Shown here: positions 41,856-49,199 of the stretch, one piece after another
How positions within the stretch are numbered: position 1 is the stretch's first letter
Layout: the number at the start of each line of letters is the position of its first letter
NCBI GenBank assembly: GCA_946482575.1
Contig: CAMLRZ010000001.1
Span: forward strand, 62,001 to 126,000
Direction of reading: 5' to 3'
Length of the DNA stretch: 64,000 nucleotides
From: an uncultured Candidatus Saccharibacteria bacterium
GTDB taxonomy: Bacteria; Patescibacteria; Saccharimonadia; Saccharimonadales; UBA4665
The notes under the pieces: model-generated
What the model was told of the DNA's origin: nothing
The model's database searches: none
Seen by the model: the letters and a program-made list of their open reading frames with translations, nothing else
Position numbers and translations under genes: made by a program

Positions 41856-42404
41856 ATGATTACTATCATCTTTGAGTCTCACTCAACCACCAAAGACAAC
41901 GAAGCCGGAACCGCTGCCGGCTGGTACGATGTAGAGCTGTCTGAACGTGGCGAACAACAAGCCCGGCAAATGGGCGAACGCTATGAAGGTCAATCTTTTG
42001 ACGCTATTTTCTGTTCGGATTTGCAACGTTCTTATAAAACCGCTCAATTGGCGTTTGGCGCTAAGTACCCAATTATTCAGGACGCTCGTCTGCGCGAATG
42101 CAACTATGGCGACCTCAACCGCGCGCCCAAAGAAGAAATTGAAGCCATGAAGGCTGAACGAATAGCAGTGCCATTCCCCGATGGCGAAAGTTATCAAGAC
42201 ACGTCGGCCCGTATGAAAGCGTTCTTGGAAGATTTATTAGAAAACTACGACGGCAAAATCGTCCTCATTATCGGCCACCGCGCTACACAATACGGCCTAG
42301 AAGAACACATTAAGGGCTTGGAACTTGCGGACATTGTGGTTGCGCCGTGGCAATGGCAACCGGGGTGGAAATACCAACTGCGCAAACATGTCGGAAACCA
42401 CTGA
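41856..42404 (+). CDS. Histidine phosphatase superfamily protein, atypical RHG motif
   Basis: A 182-residue phosphoglycerate-mutase-like protein: ELSERGEQQARQMGER, FCSDLQRSYKTAQLAF, LRECNYGDLN and IIGHRATQYG are all conserved. The N-terminal RHG motif is changed to E-S-H (residues 7-9): the nucleophilic His is kept but the preceding Arg is Ser. Activity may be altered. Leaderless: TATAGT (41844-41849) ends 6 nt before the ATG. It overlaps the hydroxylase-like gene by 17 nt, so both are likely cotranscribed. Confidence 0.8.
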   Translation: MITIIFESHSTTKDNEAGTAAGWYDVELSERGEQQARQMGERYEGQSFDAIFCSDLQRSYKTAQLAFGAKYPIIQDARLRECNYGDLNRAPKEEIEAMKAERIAVPFPDGESYQDTSARMKAFLEDLLENYDGKIVLIIGHRATQYGLEEHIKGLELADIVVAPWQWQPGWKYQLRKHVGNH

Positions 42405-44358
42405 TTTCCATACCATATCATTAGAAGCCTTTGATGCCATATCATATGGTTATACTACGCCTGAACATCTTCAGTCGTCTGAAGAGCTGGTGCTTAGCTC
42501 GCGAAAACTGTTGCTCAACCATTTTGTCGCCCACTCTCGCAGGTATGACGAAATGCCCCAAGGGCTGTCATCTGTTAACGAGTCACTGGCGGTACTTCTG
42601 GAGTTAGAAAAAGCAGATAAAGCAGCTGTTAACGAACTTCTGCTTGCGCCGGCTACTGGCAGTTGGTTGGCGCAAACCGTTGGTCGCTTGGAAAATGGCG
42701 CCACAAAAGCCACACCACTCTGGGTAGACATAGGCTACTTTGCTAACATCGTAGCTGGCTATGCAAGCAAACGTGGAGCAGACTTTACGCTTACCACTCC
42801 AGTTATTCAAGGCACACTGCACGTCCCTCAACAAGGAACAGCACTACTGGCAGGCAGCCACCCCTGGGACATGGCGACTATTACAAATAAAGATAGGACG
42901 TTACGAATACAGCATGCCGACGATAGCATCGTTATTGAGGATGTAGCCGTCAGCCAAGCGCAGTGGGAGCCTGTTCGACGAATTATAACCAGCCCCCAAT
43001 CATCGGCGATCGACACCGATCATTATTCAGATCTTCATTTAGATATTCTACTTGACGATGCTGACCCCTATAATTGTGGCCTAAATCCTTACAAAATATC
43101 TGATGCAGAGCATGCCGAATGGCAGGCTACGATTGAGGCAGCATGGAAAATACTGACAGAAGTAGACGCCAATAGCGCGCTGCAGCTCAGTGCTGGACTG
43201 TCAGTAATTATACCCGCCCCACGGCGTAAGCGTTTTGAGGCCTACAGTTCTTCAGACAGCATAAGCATCGGCAGCATTCGAGCTTCGTTGCCCACCACAC
43301 CACTAGAGGCAGCCGAAATACTCGTGCATGAGTACTGTGGCCATAGCACACTTAACAAATTATTCCTGGCCTCACCGCTCACCCCTCGGGATACCGCTGG
43401 CAGCACACTCTATGCACCCTGGCGTGATGACCCCCGACCGGGCGGTGGTTTGCTGCATGGTATCTACTCTTTTTCACGAGTAGTCGACTTCTACACGGCC
43501 GTCCGGCGACATATGAGTGCAGACGACCCGCAGGTGCCACTCGTAGATTTTGAGCGCACGCTTTGGCAAGTACAAGCCAGCGACTGTGCGATTGACCTAA
43601 AGAATCTTTGGTACAACTACTTGCCATATGTTTCCGGCAGTCGCGCCCCGAGGACCCAAGGATATGGCCAAGTGGTCATATCACACGCGCTACCTAAGCC
43701 CAAATTGCCAATTGGGAGCGATCCTATCAGGGGTCTTTTATATAATGCGTCAGCTCACATAGCAGGCTTGCGCCTCCCCAGACCACAGGAGCACATCAGT
43801 CACACGCCACTAAGTATCGATGACTTGGCCGCTCTTGCTAAAGCGGACCACCGCGCGCAATGGAACGCTCACCATATAAAACCGGATCCGGAAGCTATCG
43901 ATATCCTAAGCAGCGACTGGCTAGCGGGTAGCCCGGCCACTGCCGTTGTTATACATTCGGAGATCCAGACCGATCCTAACGCTTGTCGCTTGCAAGGGCG
44001 TGCAATCCTTATGCGACAGTTTTTAGCAGATCCAGACAGTTTTGTAGCCGAACTTGACAATGGTCCAGAGCTACTCAGGCGCGCCGACATGGCCCTTATA
44101 TTGGGAAAGAAAGTAATGGCGCAGGCGCTCTATAAAGAAGTGCTCGCGGATGATCCGCTTAGCATTGAGGCGTTTGTTGGCGCCAACCTAAGTGAGCGTG
44201 TGCTAAGCCCGGTGCGAGATAAGTATCAAACGTACCCGCTTCGAAGGCCCCATGTACTTCTTGCCATCCAAAAGGCTATCTTAGCCAAGGGAGGCGCTGC
44301 GCCGGATTACAGCACTCTTGTGTCGTGGCTACTTACGAGCCCGAGGAGCCCGCTGTAG
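42388..44358 (+). CDS. aKG-HExxH-type peptide beta-hydroxylase-like protein
   Basis: A 656-residue protein. Residues 300-380 resemble the domain found at the C-terminus of FxsB-type RiPP maturases (NCBI name aKG-HExxH-type peptide beta-hydroxylase): VHEYCGHSTLNKL at 313-325 and LYAPWRDDPRPGGGLLHGIYSF from about 340. The metal motif here is H-E-x3-H (314-319) rather than H-E-x2-H. Known members hydroxylate residues of ribosomal peptides. No radical-SAM gene is nearby. The start at 42388 lies inside the phosphatase gene; a 68-residue gene converges on its 3' end and is a candidate substrate. Confidence 0.65.
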   Translation: MSETTDFHTISLEAFDAISYGYTTPEHLQSSEELVLSSRKLLLNHFVAHSRRYDEMPQGLSSVNESLAVLLELEKADKAAVNELLLAPATGSWLAQTVGRLENGATKATPLWVDIGYFANIVAGYASKRGADFTLTTPVIQGTLHVPQQGTALLAGSHPWDMATITNKDRTLRIQHADDSIVIEDVAVSQAQWEPVRRIITSPQSSAIDTDHYSDLHLDILLDDADPYNCGLNPYKISDAEHAEWQATIEAAWKILTEVDANSALQLSAGLSVIIPAPRRKRFEAYSSSDSISIGSIRASLPTTPLEAAEILVHEYCGHSTLNKLFLASPLTPRDTAGSTLYAPWRDDPRPGGGLLHGIYSFSRVVDFYTAVRRHMSADDPQVPLVDFERTLWQVQASDCAIDLKNLWYNYLPYVSGSRAPRTQGYGQVVISHALPKPKLPIGSDPIRGLLYNASAHIAGLRLPRPQEHISHTPLSIDDLAALAKADHRAQWNAHHIKPDPEAIDILSSDWLAGSPATAVVIHSEIQTDPNACRLQGRAILMRQFLADPDSFVAELDNGPELLRRADMALILGKKVMAQALYKEVLADDPLSIEAFVGANLSERVLSPVRDKYQTYPLRRPHVLLAIQKAILAKGGAAPDYSTLVSWLLTSPRSPL

Positions 44359-44539
44359 TCGCCTGACTAATTACCAAGCTAGAGACATCCTCAGAAAGCG
44401 GAGCCTGCACTAGGCTGGCTAAGTCTAGTTCCGCATAGGTAGCTATCGGCGCCCGGACTGTTTCAGCATCTGTTAACTCTTGGTCAACCTTCAAAATTTC
44501 ACCCTCTGCTACGGGTAAAGTCCACTCCAAAGAATTCAT
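44333..44539 (-). CDS. Small acidic protein (68 aa), candidate precursor peptide
   Basis: Not recognised by homology. Acidic, with the N-terminal LEWTLPVAEGEILKV, a central ELDLASLVQAPL stretch, and a Ser/Thr/Ala/Gly-rich C-terminus ending AGSSGS. It has its own extended -10 TGCTATGAT (minus strand, ending at 44567) and AAGGG as SD, so it is probably expressed. Its end overlaps the convergent hydroxylase-like gene by 26 nt. Size and composition fit a RiPP precursor, but it lacks a C-terminal FxSxx; the link is inference. Confidence 0.5.
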   Translation of the reverse strand: MNSLEWTLPVAEGEILKVDQELTDAETVRAPIATYAELDLASLVQAPLSEDVSSLVISQATTAGSSGS

Positions 44540-44670
44540 GAAAAACCCTTTTTTACTTGTACTTTTATCATAGCATAAGCGCTATTATAGAGTTCGAACA
44601 CTTCAGACAAAGAGCCAAGCACTTGTTTTACCATCTTTACGTTTCATTGGCAATTTTTGGTACGCTACGC

Positions 44671-44676
44671 TATAAT
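44671..44676 (+). promoter_or_regulatory. -10 box of the T-box-like leader transcript
   Basis: TATAAT at 44671-44676, with TTGGCA 18 nt upstream (44647-44652). The transcript would start near 44683, giving about 230 nt of leader before the peptidase ATG. Confidence 0.6.
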
Positions 44677-44682
44677 ATGGCT

Positions 44683-44870
44683 ATCAGTTAAATCTATAAA
44701 GCGCTTGAGTTCCAGTCACGCCGGAACGAGCTGGGTGTCAAAATACACCACGGAAGCTACACCGTAAAATAGAGCAACCGTTGTCGCAGGAAGCTGTGGA
44801 GCCGGTGCCAAGAGCCTAGGTGCAGTAATGCGTCTAGGAATAAGGATGGGACCGCGGGAGGTCCTTTTTG
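44683..44870 (+). promoter_or_regulatory. T-box-riboswitch-like leader of an M20 peptidase gene
   Basis: Highly structured leader: GTTCC/GGAAC (44709-44727), GGTGT/ACACC (44734-44749), CACCG/CGGTG (44760-44807) and CCTAG/CTAGG (44815-44838) stems. Then AGGATGGGACCGCG (44843-44856), which matches the T-box consensus AGGGTGGNACCGCG at 13 of 14 positions, followed by a terminator whose 5' arm uses that element, as in real T-boxes. UGGG would pair with a tRNA ending CCCA, i.e. discriminator C, which in bacteria points to tRNA-His. The Stem I specifier loop could not be placed, so the identity is uncertain. Confidence 0.5.
44849..44869 (+). terminator. Leader terminator of the T-box-like element
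   Basis: GGACC (44849-44853), GCGGGA loop, GGTCC (44860-44864), then TTTTT. It precedes the coding region by about 45 nt and so would act as a regulatory stop. Confidence 0.7.
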
Positions 44871-44915
44871 TTTGCCTCTCGTTCCTTAGAAAAAATAGTA
44901 CCTAAGGAGAAGGCT

Positions 44916-46103
44916 ATGCAAGACACTTCAACCAATACAAACCCCCAAGATGTAGTGGCAGTAACTAAGCAACTACTGGCAATTCCAAGTTACGTTGATG
45001 AGCACAGCAACGAAGTCGCCGCCGTTGCTTTCTTGGAAGACTTTGTTACGCAAAATATCCCGAACGCTATCATTGAGCGTCAGTACATCAAAAATTCCGA
45101 CCGCTATAATGTGATTATTCGCGGTAAAAACCAGCCTCGATTATTCTTTTTGGGCCACATTGACACCGTACGCCCCAAAGAAGATTGGAGCACTGATCCA
45201 TTTACGCCCATCATAAAAGATGGAGCATTGTACGGCCTCGGCGCTGCCGACATGAAAGGCTCACTTGCGGCACTGTTATGCGCACTCGTTCAGCACAAGC
45301 AGGCAATCGACGATATTATGCTGTTTGTATACGTCGACGAAGAGTACGATTTTGCAGGGATGGAACGATTTTTAGAAAGCGACATACTTTCTACAATTAA
45401 TCCTGAACTTATCATCTCGCTTGATGGAACGTTGGAACTTTCCAGCGGATGTCGCGGGCTGGTAGAGGTAAGCGCCACCGTAACGGGGAAGAGCGGTCAC
45501 TCCAGCAACCCACAGAACGGCATAAATGCCATAACGCAAACCGTATATGCACTACAGGAACTCGAGGAAGCAATCCGCCCATATAGCGACAAGTACCTTG
45601 GCGTTAGCACCCTTAACCTTGCGTATCTGCAGGGCGGCGTTATAGGGTCGAGCCAAGAGATCTCCTCGTTACAACGCGAAGGCAACGTCATACCAGACTT
45701 TGCGGATATCACCTTTGAGATACGTTCGTCAAACAAAGAGCTTACTGCCGCACAAGCCGTACAGCTATTTACAGAGTACGCTGAAAAGCGAGGTCTAGCA
45801 GTTAAGACCATAGATATTCGACACGACATCAGCCCATGGCCCGTAGCCTATGACGTTAAGGAAGTAGCCGACCTGCAAGAGGCTTACCGTATTGCAGGCG
45901 TTGCATTTAAAAAAGCAGAAAGACAGCACAGCGGGTACATTGACGCCCAAATGATCACCCAGAAAACAACCGTTCCAACTTTCATAATTGGGGCAGGCGG
46001 AAACAATAAGCATGGTGCCAATGAAAACGTGCCCGTCCAAAACCTGGAAGACGCCGTTAAGCTATTTAGCGTCATCCTGCAAAAATTTCTACTGACTGTC
46101 TAA
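44916..46103 (+). CDS. M20-family metallopeptidase
   Basis: A 395-residue M20 enzyme: FFLGHIDTVRP (first metal ligands His and Asp), YGLGAADMKGSLAAL (second Asp), YVDEEYDFAGM (Glu pair), SLDGTLELSSGCRG and the dimerisation domain starting SGHSSNPQNGINAI; the last His ligand is in GGNNKHGANENV. Family members remove N-acyl groups or cut dipeptides (ArgE, DapE, PepV types); specificity is unknown. AAGGAGAAGG SD. The leader carries a T-box-like element, which suggests control by an uncharged tRNA. Confidence 0.9.
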   Translation: MQDTSTNTNPQDVVAVTKQLLAIPSYVDEHSNEVAAVAFLEDFVTQNIPNAIIERQYIKNSDRYNVIIRGKNQPRLFFLGHIDTVRPKEDWSTDPFTPIIKDGALYGLGAADMKGSLAALLCALVQHKQAIDDIMLFVYVDEEYDFAGMERFLESDILSTINPELIISLDGTLELSSGCRGLVEVSATVTGKSGHSSNPQNGINAITQTVYALQELEEAIRPYSDKYLGVSTLNLAYLQGGVIGSSQEISSLQREGNVIPDFADITFEIRSSNKELTAAQAVQLFTEYAEKRGLAVKTIDIRHDISPWPVAYDVKEVADLQEAYRIAGVAFKKAERQHSGYIDAQMITQKTTVPTFIIGAGGNNKHGANENVPVQNLEDAVKLFSVILQKFLLTV

Positions 46104-46170
46104 GACTTTGTCGTAGAATGCTTCCTTGGCTGGCTCGTCAATGGCTAGTTTACTGCCGTATACCGGCACC

Positions 46171-46524
46171 TTACTTGTTCCTGGCGCGCTGCCACGGAAA
46201 GCGGCCTTCAATTTCGGTTTCAAACTCCATACTGATGAGCGTTCGAATAATGACAATAATTCCAAGCACTGTTACTGATCGTAAGTCTAGATCGCCGGCA
46301 ACGGTGCGCACAATGTCGCCAGCCACTAAGAACTCAAGTCCAAGCAAGATACTGCGTGCCAAATTGTGGCGATAATTTTTGTAAAGTGCATGTACGCCTT
46401 TGCGCCGGGCGATAGTTACCAGCATAGCCGCTGTAGCAAACGCAAAACCAACGAGAATAATAACTACGCCTATGGCGTCGAGAAGTTTACCGGCATCTTG
46501 GGCGAAAGACGCAACATCAATCAT
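46171..46524 (-). CDS. DUF1622 family membrane protein
   Basis: A 117-residue protein with three hydrophobic segments; YKNYRHNLARSILLGLEFLVAGDIVRTVAGDL and the C-terminal GIIVIIRTLISMEFETEIEGRFPWQ are the DUF1622 signature. Function unknown. Start taken at MIDVASF (46524), giving the usual family length; a GTG start at 46557 is possible. Confidence 0.82.
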   Translation of the reverse strand: MIDVASFAQDAGKLLDAIGVVIILVGFAFATAAMLVTIARRKGVHALYKNYRHNLARSILLGLEFLVAGDIVRTVAGDLDLRSVTVLGIIVIIRTLISMEFETEIEGRFPWQRARNK

Positions 46525-46725
46525 GCTTATATGATCGCAAAACTTGGCAATAAGCACAAGCTTTTATACTGGCGAGTGACTGCAAGCGTGTTGCTAACAT
46601 CCTCAGTCGTCAATACAAAAGTACATCGTAGAAAGCATAGGGTAAGGTTCGGTGACGGCCAAATAAAGCAGCTGTTGTAGCTGTACTTTATAGATGGCCG
46701 CCACCGGTACCTCACTCAGAGAAGG

Positions 46726-47301
46726 TCAGTTGATCTCGCCGCGCAGGGAGGTGCAGAACTTGTCGAACGTTCCCTTGTCCACGAGCTCCGTGAAGCCCAT
46801 GCCTTGCATGAAGATCATCATGCCGTTGTCGTCGCGCACTGCACATGCGCCGCCGAGCGGACCCACCATGACGAGCGTGTTGTCGTCGAGCTGCTCGTAC
46901 TTTCCCGGGCCGTCGCCGATGTTCACCGTGTGCTTGTGCCAGCTGGCGTCGCTCATGTAGCCGATGGTGAAGCCGGCGTTGTCGTTGATGGTGTAGGTGC
47001 AGAGAGCCATGCCCTTCGGCTGCAGATTCGGTGTGGTCGTGACGTTCACGCCGAAGGCGCTGGTGGCTTCGGCAGCAGTGACCTGCTTGCAGATGTAGCC
47101 GGCGGGGTAGCTGGTCTTGGAGCCGTCGGTGGGCTTGGAGGTGCTGTCGTCCCCGGGGGTGCTGGTGGCTTCGGCCGAAGAGGCCTCGCTGGCGCCGTCC
47201 GAGGTCGTTGAACCTCCGTCGTCGGGTCCGCAGCCAATGGCGAACACCAGCAGAGCTGCCCCAATCGCGGGCGCAGAGAGAGAAACTGTACGCAAGCGCA
47301 T
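46726..47301 (-). CDS. Lipoprotein, GC-rich, DUF3558-like
   Basis: A 191-residue lipoprotein: basic N-terminus, hydrophobic segment and lipobox FAIGC (Cys near residue 24), then a long Ser/Thr/Asp/Gly-rich linker, then a domain with YICKQVTAAEATSAFGV, LCTYTIND and GGACAVRDDNG whose Cys pattern recalls actinobacterial DUF3558 lipoproteins. Base composition is clearly richer in G+C than anything around it and codons end in G or C. Signs of recent transfer, or of contaminating sequence joined during assembly. The frame is open 17 codons further upstream; 47301 is chosen because it gives a normal signal peptide. Confidence 0.7.
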   Translation of the reverse strand: MRLRTVSLSAPAIGAALLVFAIGCGPDDGGSTTSDGASEASSAEATSTPGDDSTSKPTDGSKTSYPAGYICKQVTAAEATSAFGVNVTTTPNLQPKGMALCTYTINDNAGFTIGYMSDASWHKHTVNIGDGPGKYEQLDDNTLVMVGPLGGACAVRDDNGMMIFMQGMGFTELVDKGTFDKFCTSLRGEIN

Positions 47302-47476
47302 GATCCTTCTTCCTGAGTAGGTACTTGATGCTTGTGACATCAAAAAGATCACCGGACGGTAATCATATATACAATAACATAATTATCAGATAATCACAAG
47401 TGCCACTGCGGCACTACATATAGGTGAATACTCCGAAAATTAAGCACTCTACGGTTTGCATGATATAGTGTACGGG

Positions 47477-48181
47477 ATGAATCCAAAACAAATCTCTATT
47501 CCTGTTACAGACTATAAAATTCAAGCAGATTGGTACGAGGGCACAAGCCAAGATGCTGTACTATTAACTTTTGTGGGCTTTAGCTCGAGCAAAATGCGCA
47601 ACGGTGAATTTGTAGCAAACGTCGTCGAACAGACTGGTGTAAGTTCCTTAGTAGTTGATCTGTCGGGCCACGGCGAAAGTCCTTTTGACTTAAACAAGAC
47701 CACGCCCGCTCAACACCTAATGGAAGCGGTAAAGGCATACGACTGGATCCGGGCAACATATCCTAACCGAACTATTCATGTTATGGGCACAAGCTATGGC
47801 GGCTTTATGGCAGCCTACCTTACTCGCTTTCGCGCTGTTACAAAATTAGTGCTGCGAACGCCTGCAATCTACGAACCAAAAGATTTTTACACCACCCACC
47901 AATTTATTGATAAGATTACTGTTCGTGAGTACCGCAAAGACCTGGCGGCCGTTGAAAAACATCCGTTATTCTTGCAAGATGCTTTGCAACAGCCAGCGAC
48001 ACTGCTTGTTGTTCACAGCAAGGACAAAGACATACCTCCTGCAACGTCCGAAGTCTACCAAAGCAAGTTCAATGCCGCCGTATACACGGCCAAAGGTTTT
48101 GCTCACGCTTTCCGTGACTCATCTAATCCGCAAGACCAGATTCCGGGATATTACCAGGCTGTGACTAGCTTTTTGAAGTAA
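47477..48181 (+). CDS. Alpha/beta-hydrolase
   Basis: A 234-residue alpha/beta-hydrolase: DLSGHGES after strand 4, nucleophile elbow MGTSYGGFM (Ser near 107), acid in LVVHSKDKDIPP and catalytic His in KGFAHAFRDSS. Similar to serine aminopeptidase/S33-like hydrolases; substrate unknown. TGATATAGT (47461-47469) ends 7 nt before the ATG at 47477: leaderless. Confidence 0.85.
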   Translation: MNPKQISIPVTDYKIQADWYEGTSQDAVLLTFVGFSSSKMRNGEFVANVVEQTGVSSLVVDLSGHGESPFDLNKTTPAQHLMEAVKAYDWIRATYPNRTIHVMGTSYGGFMAAYLTRFRAVTKLVLRTPAIYEPKDFYTTHQFIDKITVREYRKDLAAVEKHPLFLQDALQQPATLLVVHSKDKDIPPATSEVYQSKFNAAVYTAKGFAHAFRDSSNPQDQIPGYYQAVTSFLK

Positions 48182-48242
48182 TTTGCTGATCTTTTTATCT
48201 GGCAGTCCTAAGCGTACTGAGTTCGGACTCTTAACAGGGGTC

Positions 48243-48284
48243 ATTAATAAAAAGAGTCCGTATAATCGGACTCTTTTTATTAAT
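48243..48284. terminator. Perfect 18-bp palindromic bidirectional terminator
   Basis: The arms at 48243-48260 and 48267-48284 are perfect inverted copies (core AAAAAGAGTCCG / CGGACTCTTTTT) with loop TATAAT. A/T-runs at both outer ends let it stop transcription from both directions, between the plus-strand hydrolase and the minus-strand zeta operon. A further partial copy, CGGACTCT, lies at 48224-48231. Confidence 0.85.
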
Positions 48285-48293
48285 TCTATCTGA

Positions 48294-48464
48294 TTAATTT
48301 GCACGTAGTGCTTGTGCTCTTTTTGAGATGCTTTGCTGATCTTTATGAGCCCGTACCAAAGCACCCTTAACGGCACGTGAAGCAGCACGTGAAGGCTTAG
48401 GCGAAGCAACATCACTTAATGTTACTTTTTTACTTTTGGTGAATAATTTTGAGATTCGTTCCAT
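48294..48464 (-). CDS. Small basic protein (56 aa) downstream of a zeta-type kinase
   Basis: Not recognised. 56 residues, about a quarter Lys/Arg, no hydrophobic segment: MERISKLFTKSKKVTLSDVA at the start and SISKRAQALRAN at the end, with a central PKPSRAASRAVKGALVR. TAGGAGAC SD 6-8 nt before the ATG. It follows the zeta-type kinase gene by 11 nt and is followed by the palindromic terminator, so the two form an operon. It may be an antitoxin or a nucleic-acid-binding protein; neither can be shown here. Confidence 0.6.
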   Translation of the reverse strand: MERISKLFTKSKKVTLSDVASPKPSRAASRAVKGALVRAHKDQQSISKRAQALRAN

Positions 48465-48475
48465 ACTTATGTCTC

Positions 48476-49147
48476 CTAGTTAACTATAGCATCGCGTAAC
48501 TGGTCATTGGCAAGAGGTTTGGGAATAATGTCGTAGATATTTCTGACATCTTCGGATTGCTGCCCAACACGATTATCTCTATCTTTTAGGATTATACTTA
48601 TTGTAACATTTTTGCCCATTTCCTGCAATTTCCTCATATTGTCATGGAGCTTGTAGTAGGTCTCTATAAATTTGTCACGGTCAATGGATCGGTGTTCTAC
48701 AAGTTCGCGGTCCATAGTAAATTGCCATGCAATTACGGGGTCTTGATGAATAAAATAGACTTTGACTTTGTATCCCTTATCTAAGGCACGATCGATGTTA
48801 TCGAGTGCTTTAGGATGCGAGAGAGTACCGTCCATTACAAAGTCCAACTTAGCTTTTAGTACTTCGTCATATATCTTATCGAGAATAATTGACGCACCGC
48901 CACGAAAAAGATCTGCTGTCTTTGGATTGTAGCCTTCGATCAAACCTGCGATCTCATCCATATCAATCCTGAGCGCCTGGTCAGAAATGTCTTTTAAAAG
49001 CTCCTTGGTAAATTCAGTTTTACCAGCACCTGGAAGTCCAGCGGTAAAAATGGCAGCGGGCGACTCGCTGGGCTCGTGGCCAATCTTACGAATAAACTCA
49101 CGGGCAATTTTCTTCTTATTTATTCGTGCCCATTCTTGCGGATCCAT
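48476..49147 (-). CDS. Zeta-toxin-like P-loop kinase
   Basis: A 223-residue kinase: Walker A GLPGAGKT at 37-44, LRIDMDEIAG with the catalytic Asp, FVMDGTLSHP and a Thr/Arg-rich lid with DRDKFIETYYKLHD. This matches the zeta toxin/UDP-N-acetylglucosamine kinase family, whose members phosphorylate a peptidoglycan precursor; other family members phosphorylate other small molecules. No epsilon antitoxin homologue is seen. TGGTATTAT (minus strand) ends 6 nt before the ATG: leaderless. Confidence 0.8.
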   Translation of the reverse strand: MDPQEWARINKKKIAREFIRKIGHEPSESPAAIFTAGLPGAGKTEFTKELLKDISDQALRIDMDEIAGLIEGYNPKTADLFRGGASIILDKIYDEVLKAKLDFVMDGTLSHPKALDNIDRALDKGYKVKVYFIHQDPVIAWQFTMDRELVEHRSIDRDKFIETYYKLHDNMRKLQEMGKNVTISIILKDRDNRVGQQSEDVRNIYDIIPKPLANDQLRDAIVN

Positions 49148-49199
49148 AGGTTAATAATACCACCCATACGGGCGGATTATCCTTCTATACAAAAGCTGG

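Noticed and set aside
44676..44690. Very short ATG ORF at the start of the T-box-like leader as a leader peptide
   Set aside because: The ATG lies within or next to the -10 box, upstream of the predicted transcript start, and encodes only four residues.
44683..44870. Structured leader considered as RNase P RNA, tmRNA, SRP RNA or cobalamin riboswitch
   Set aside because: None of their conserved cores is present; the 14-nt T-box-like element with overlapping terminator fits better.
46089..46230. Minus-strand frame overlapping the 3' part of the DUF1622 gene that reads like protein (ends ...AKEAFYDKVLDSQ)
   Set aside because: No plausible start or SD was found and it overlaps a better-supported gene; it could be the remnant of another gene but the evidence is too thin.
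46118..46375. Plus-strand frame over the DUF1622 gene
   Set aside because: Low-complexity Ser/Arg-rich translation of the antisense strand with no start signal.
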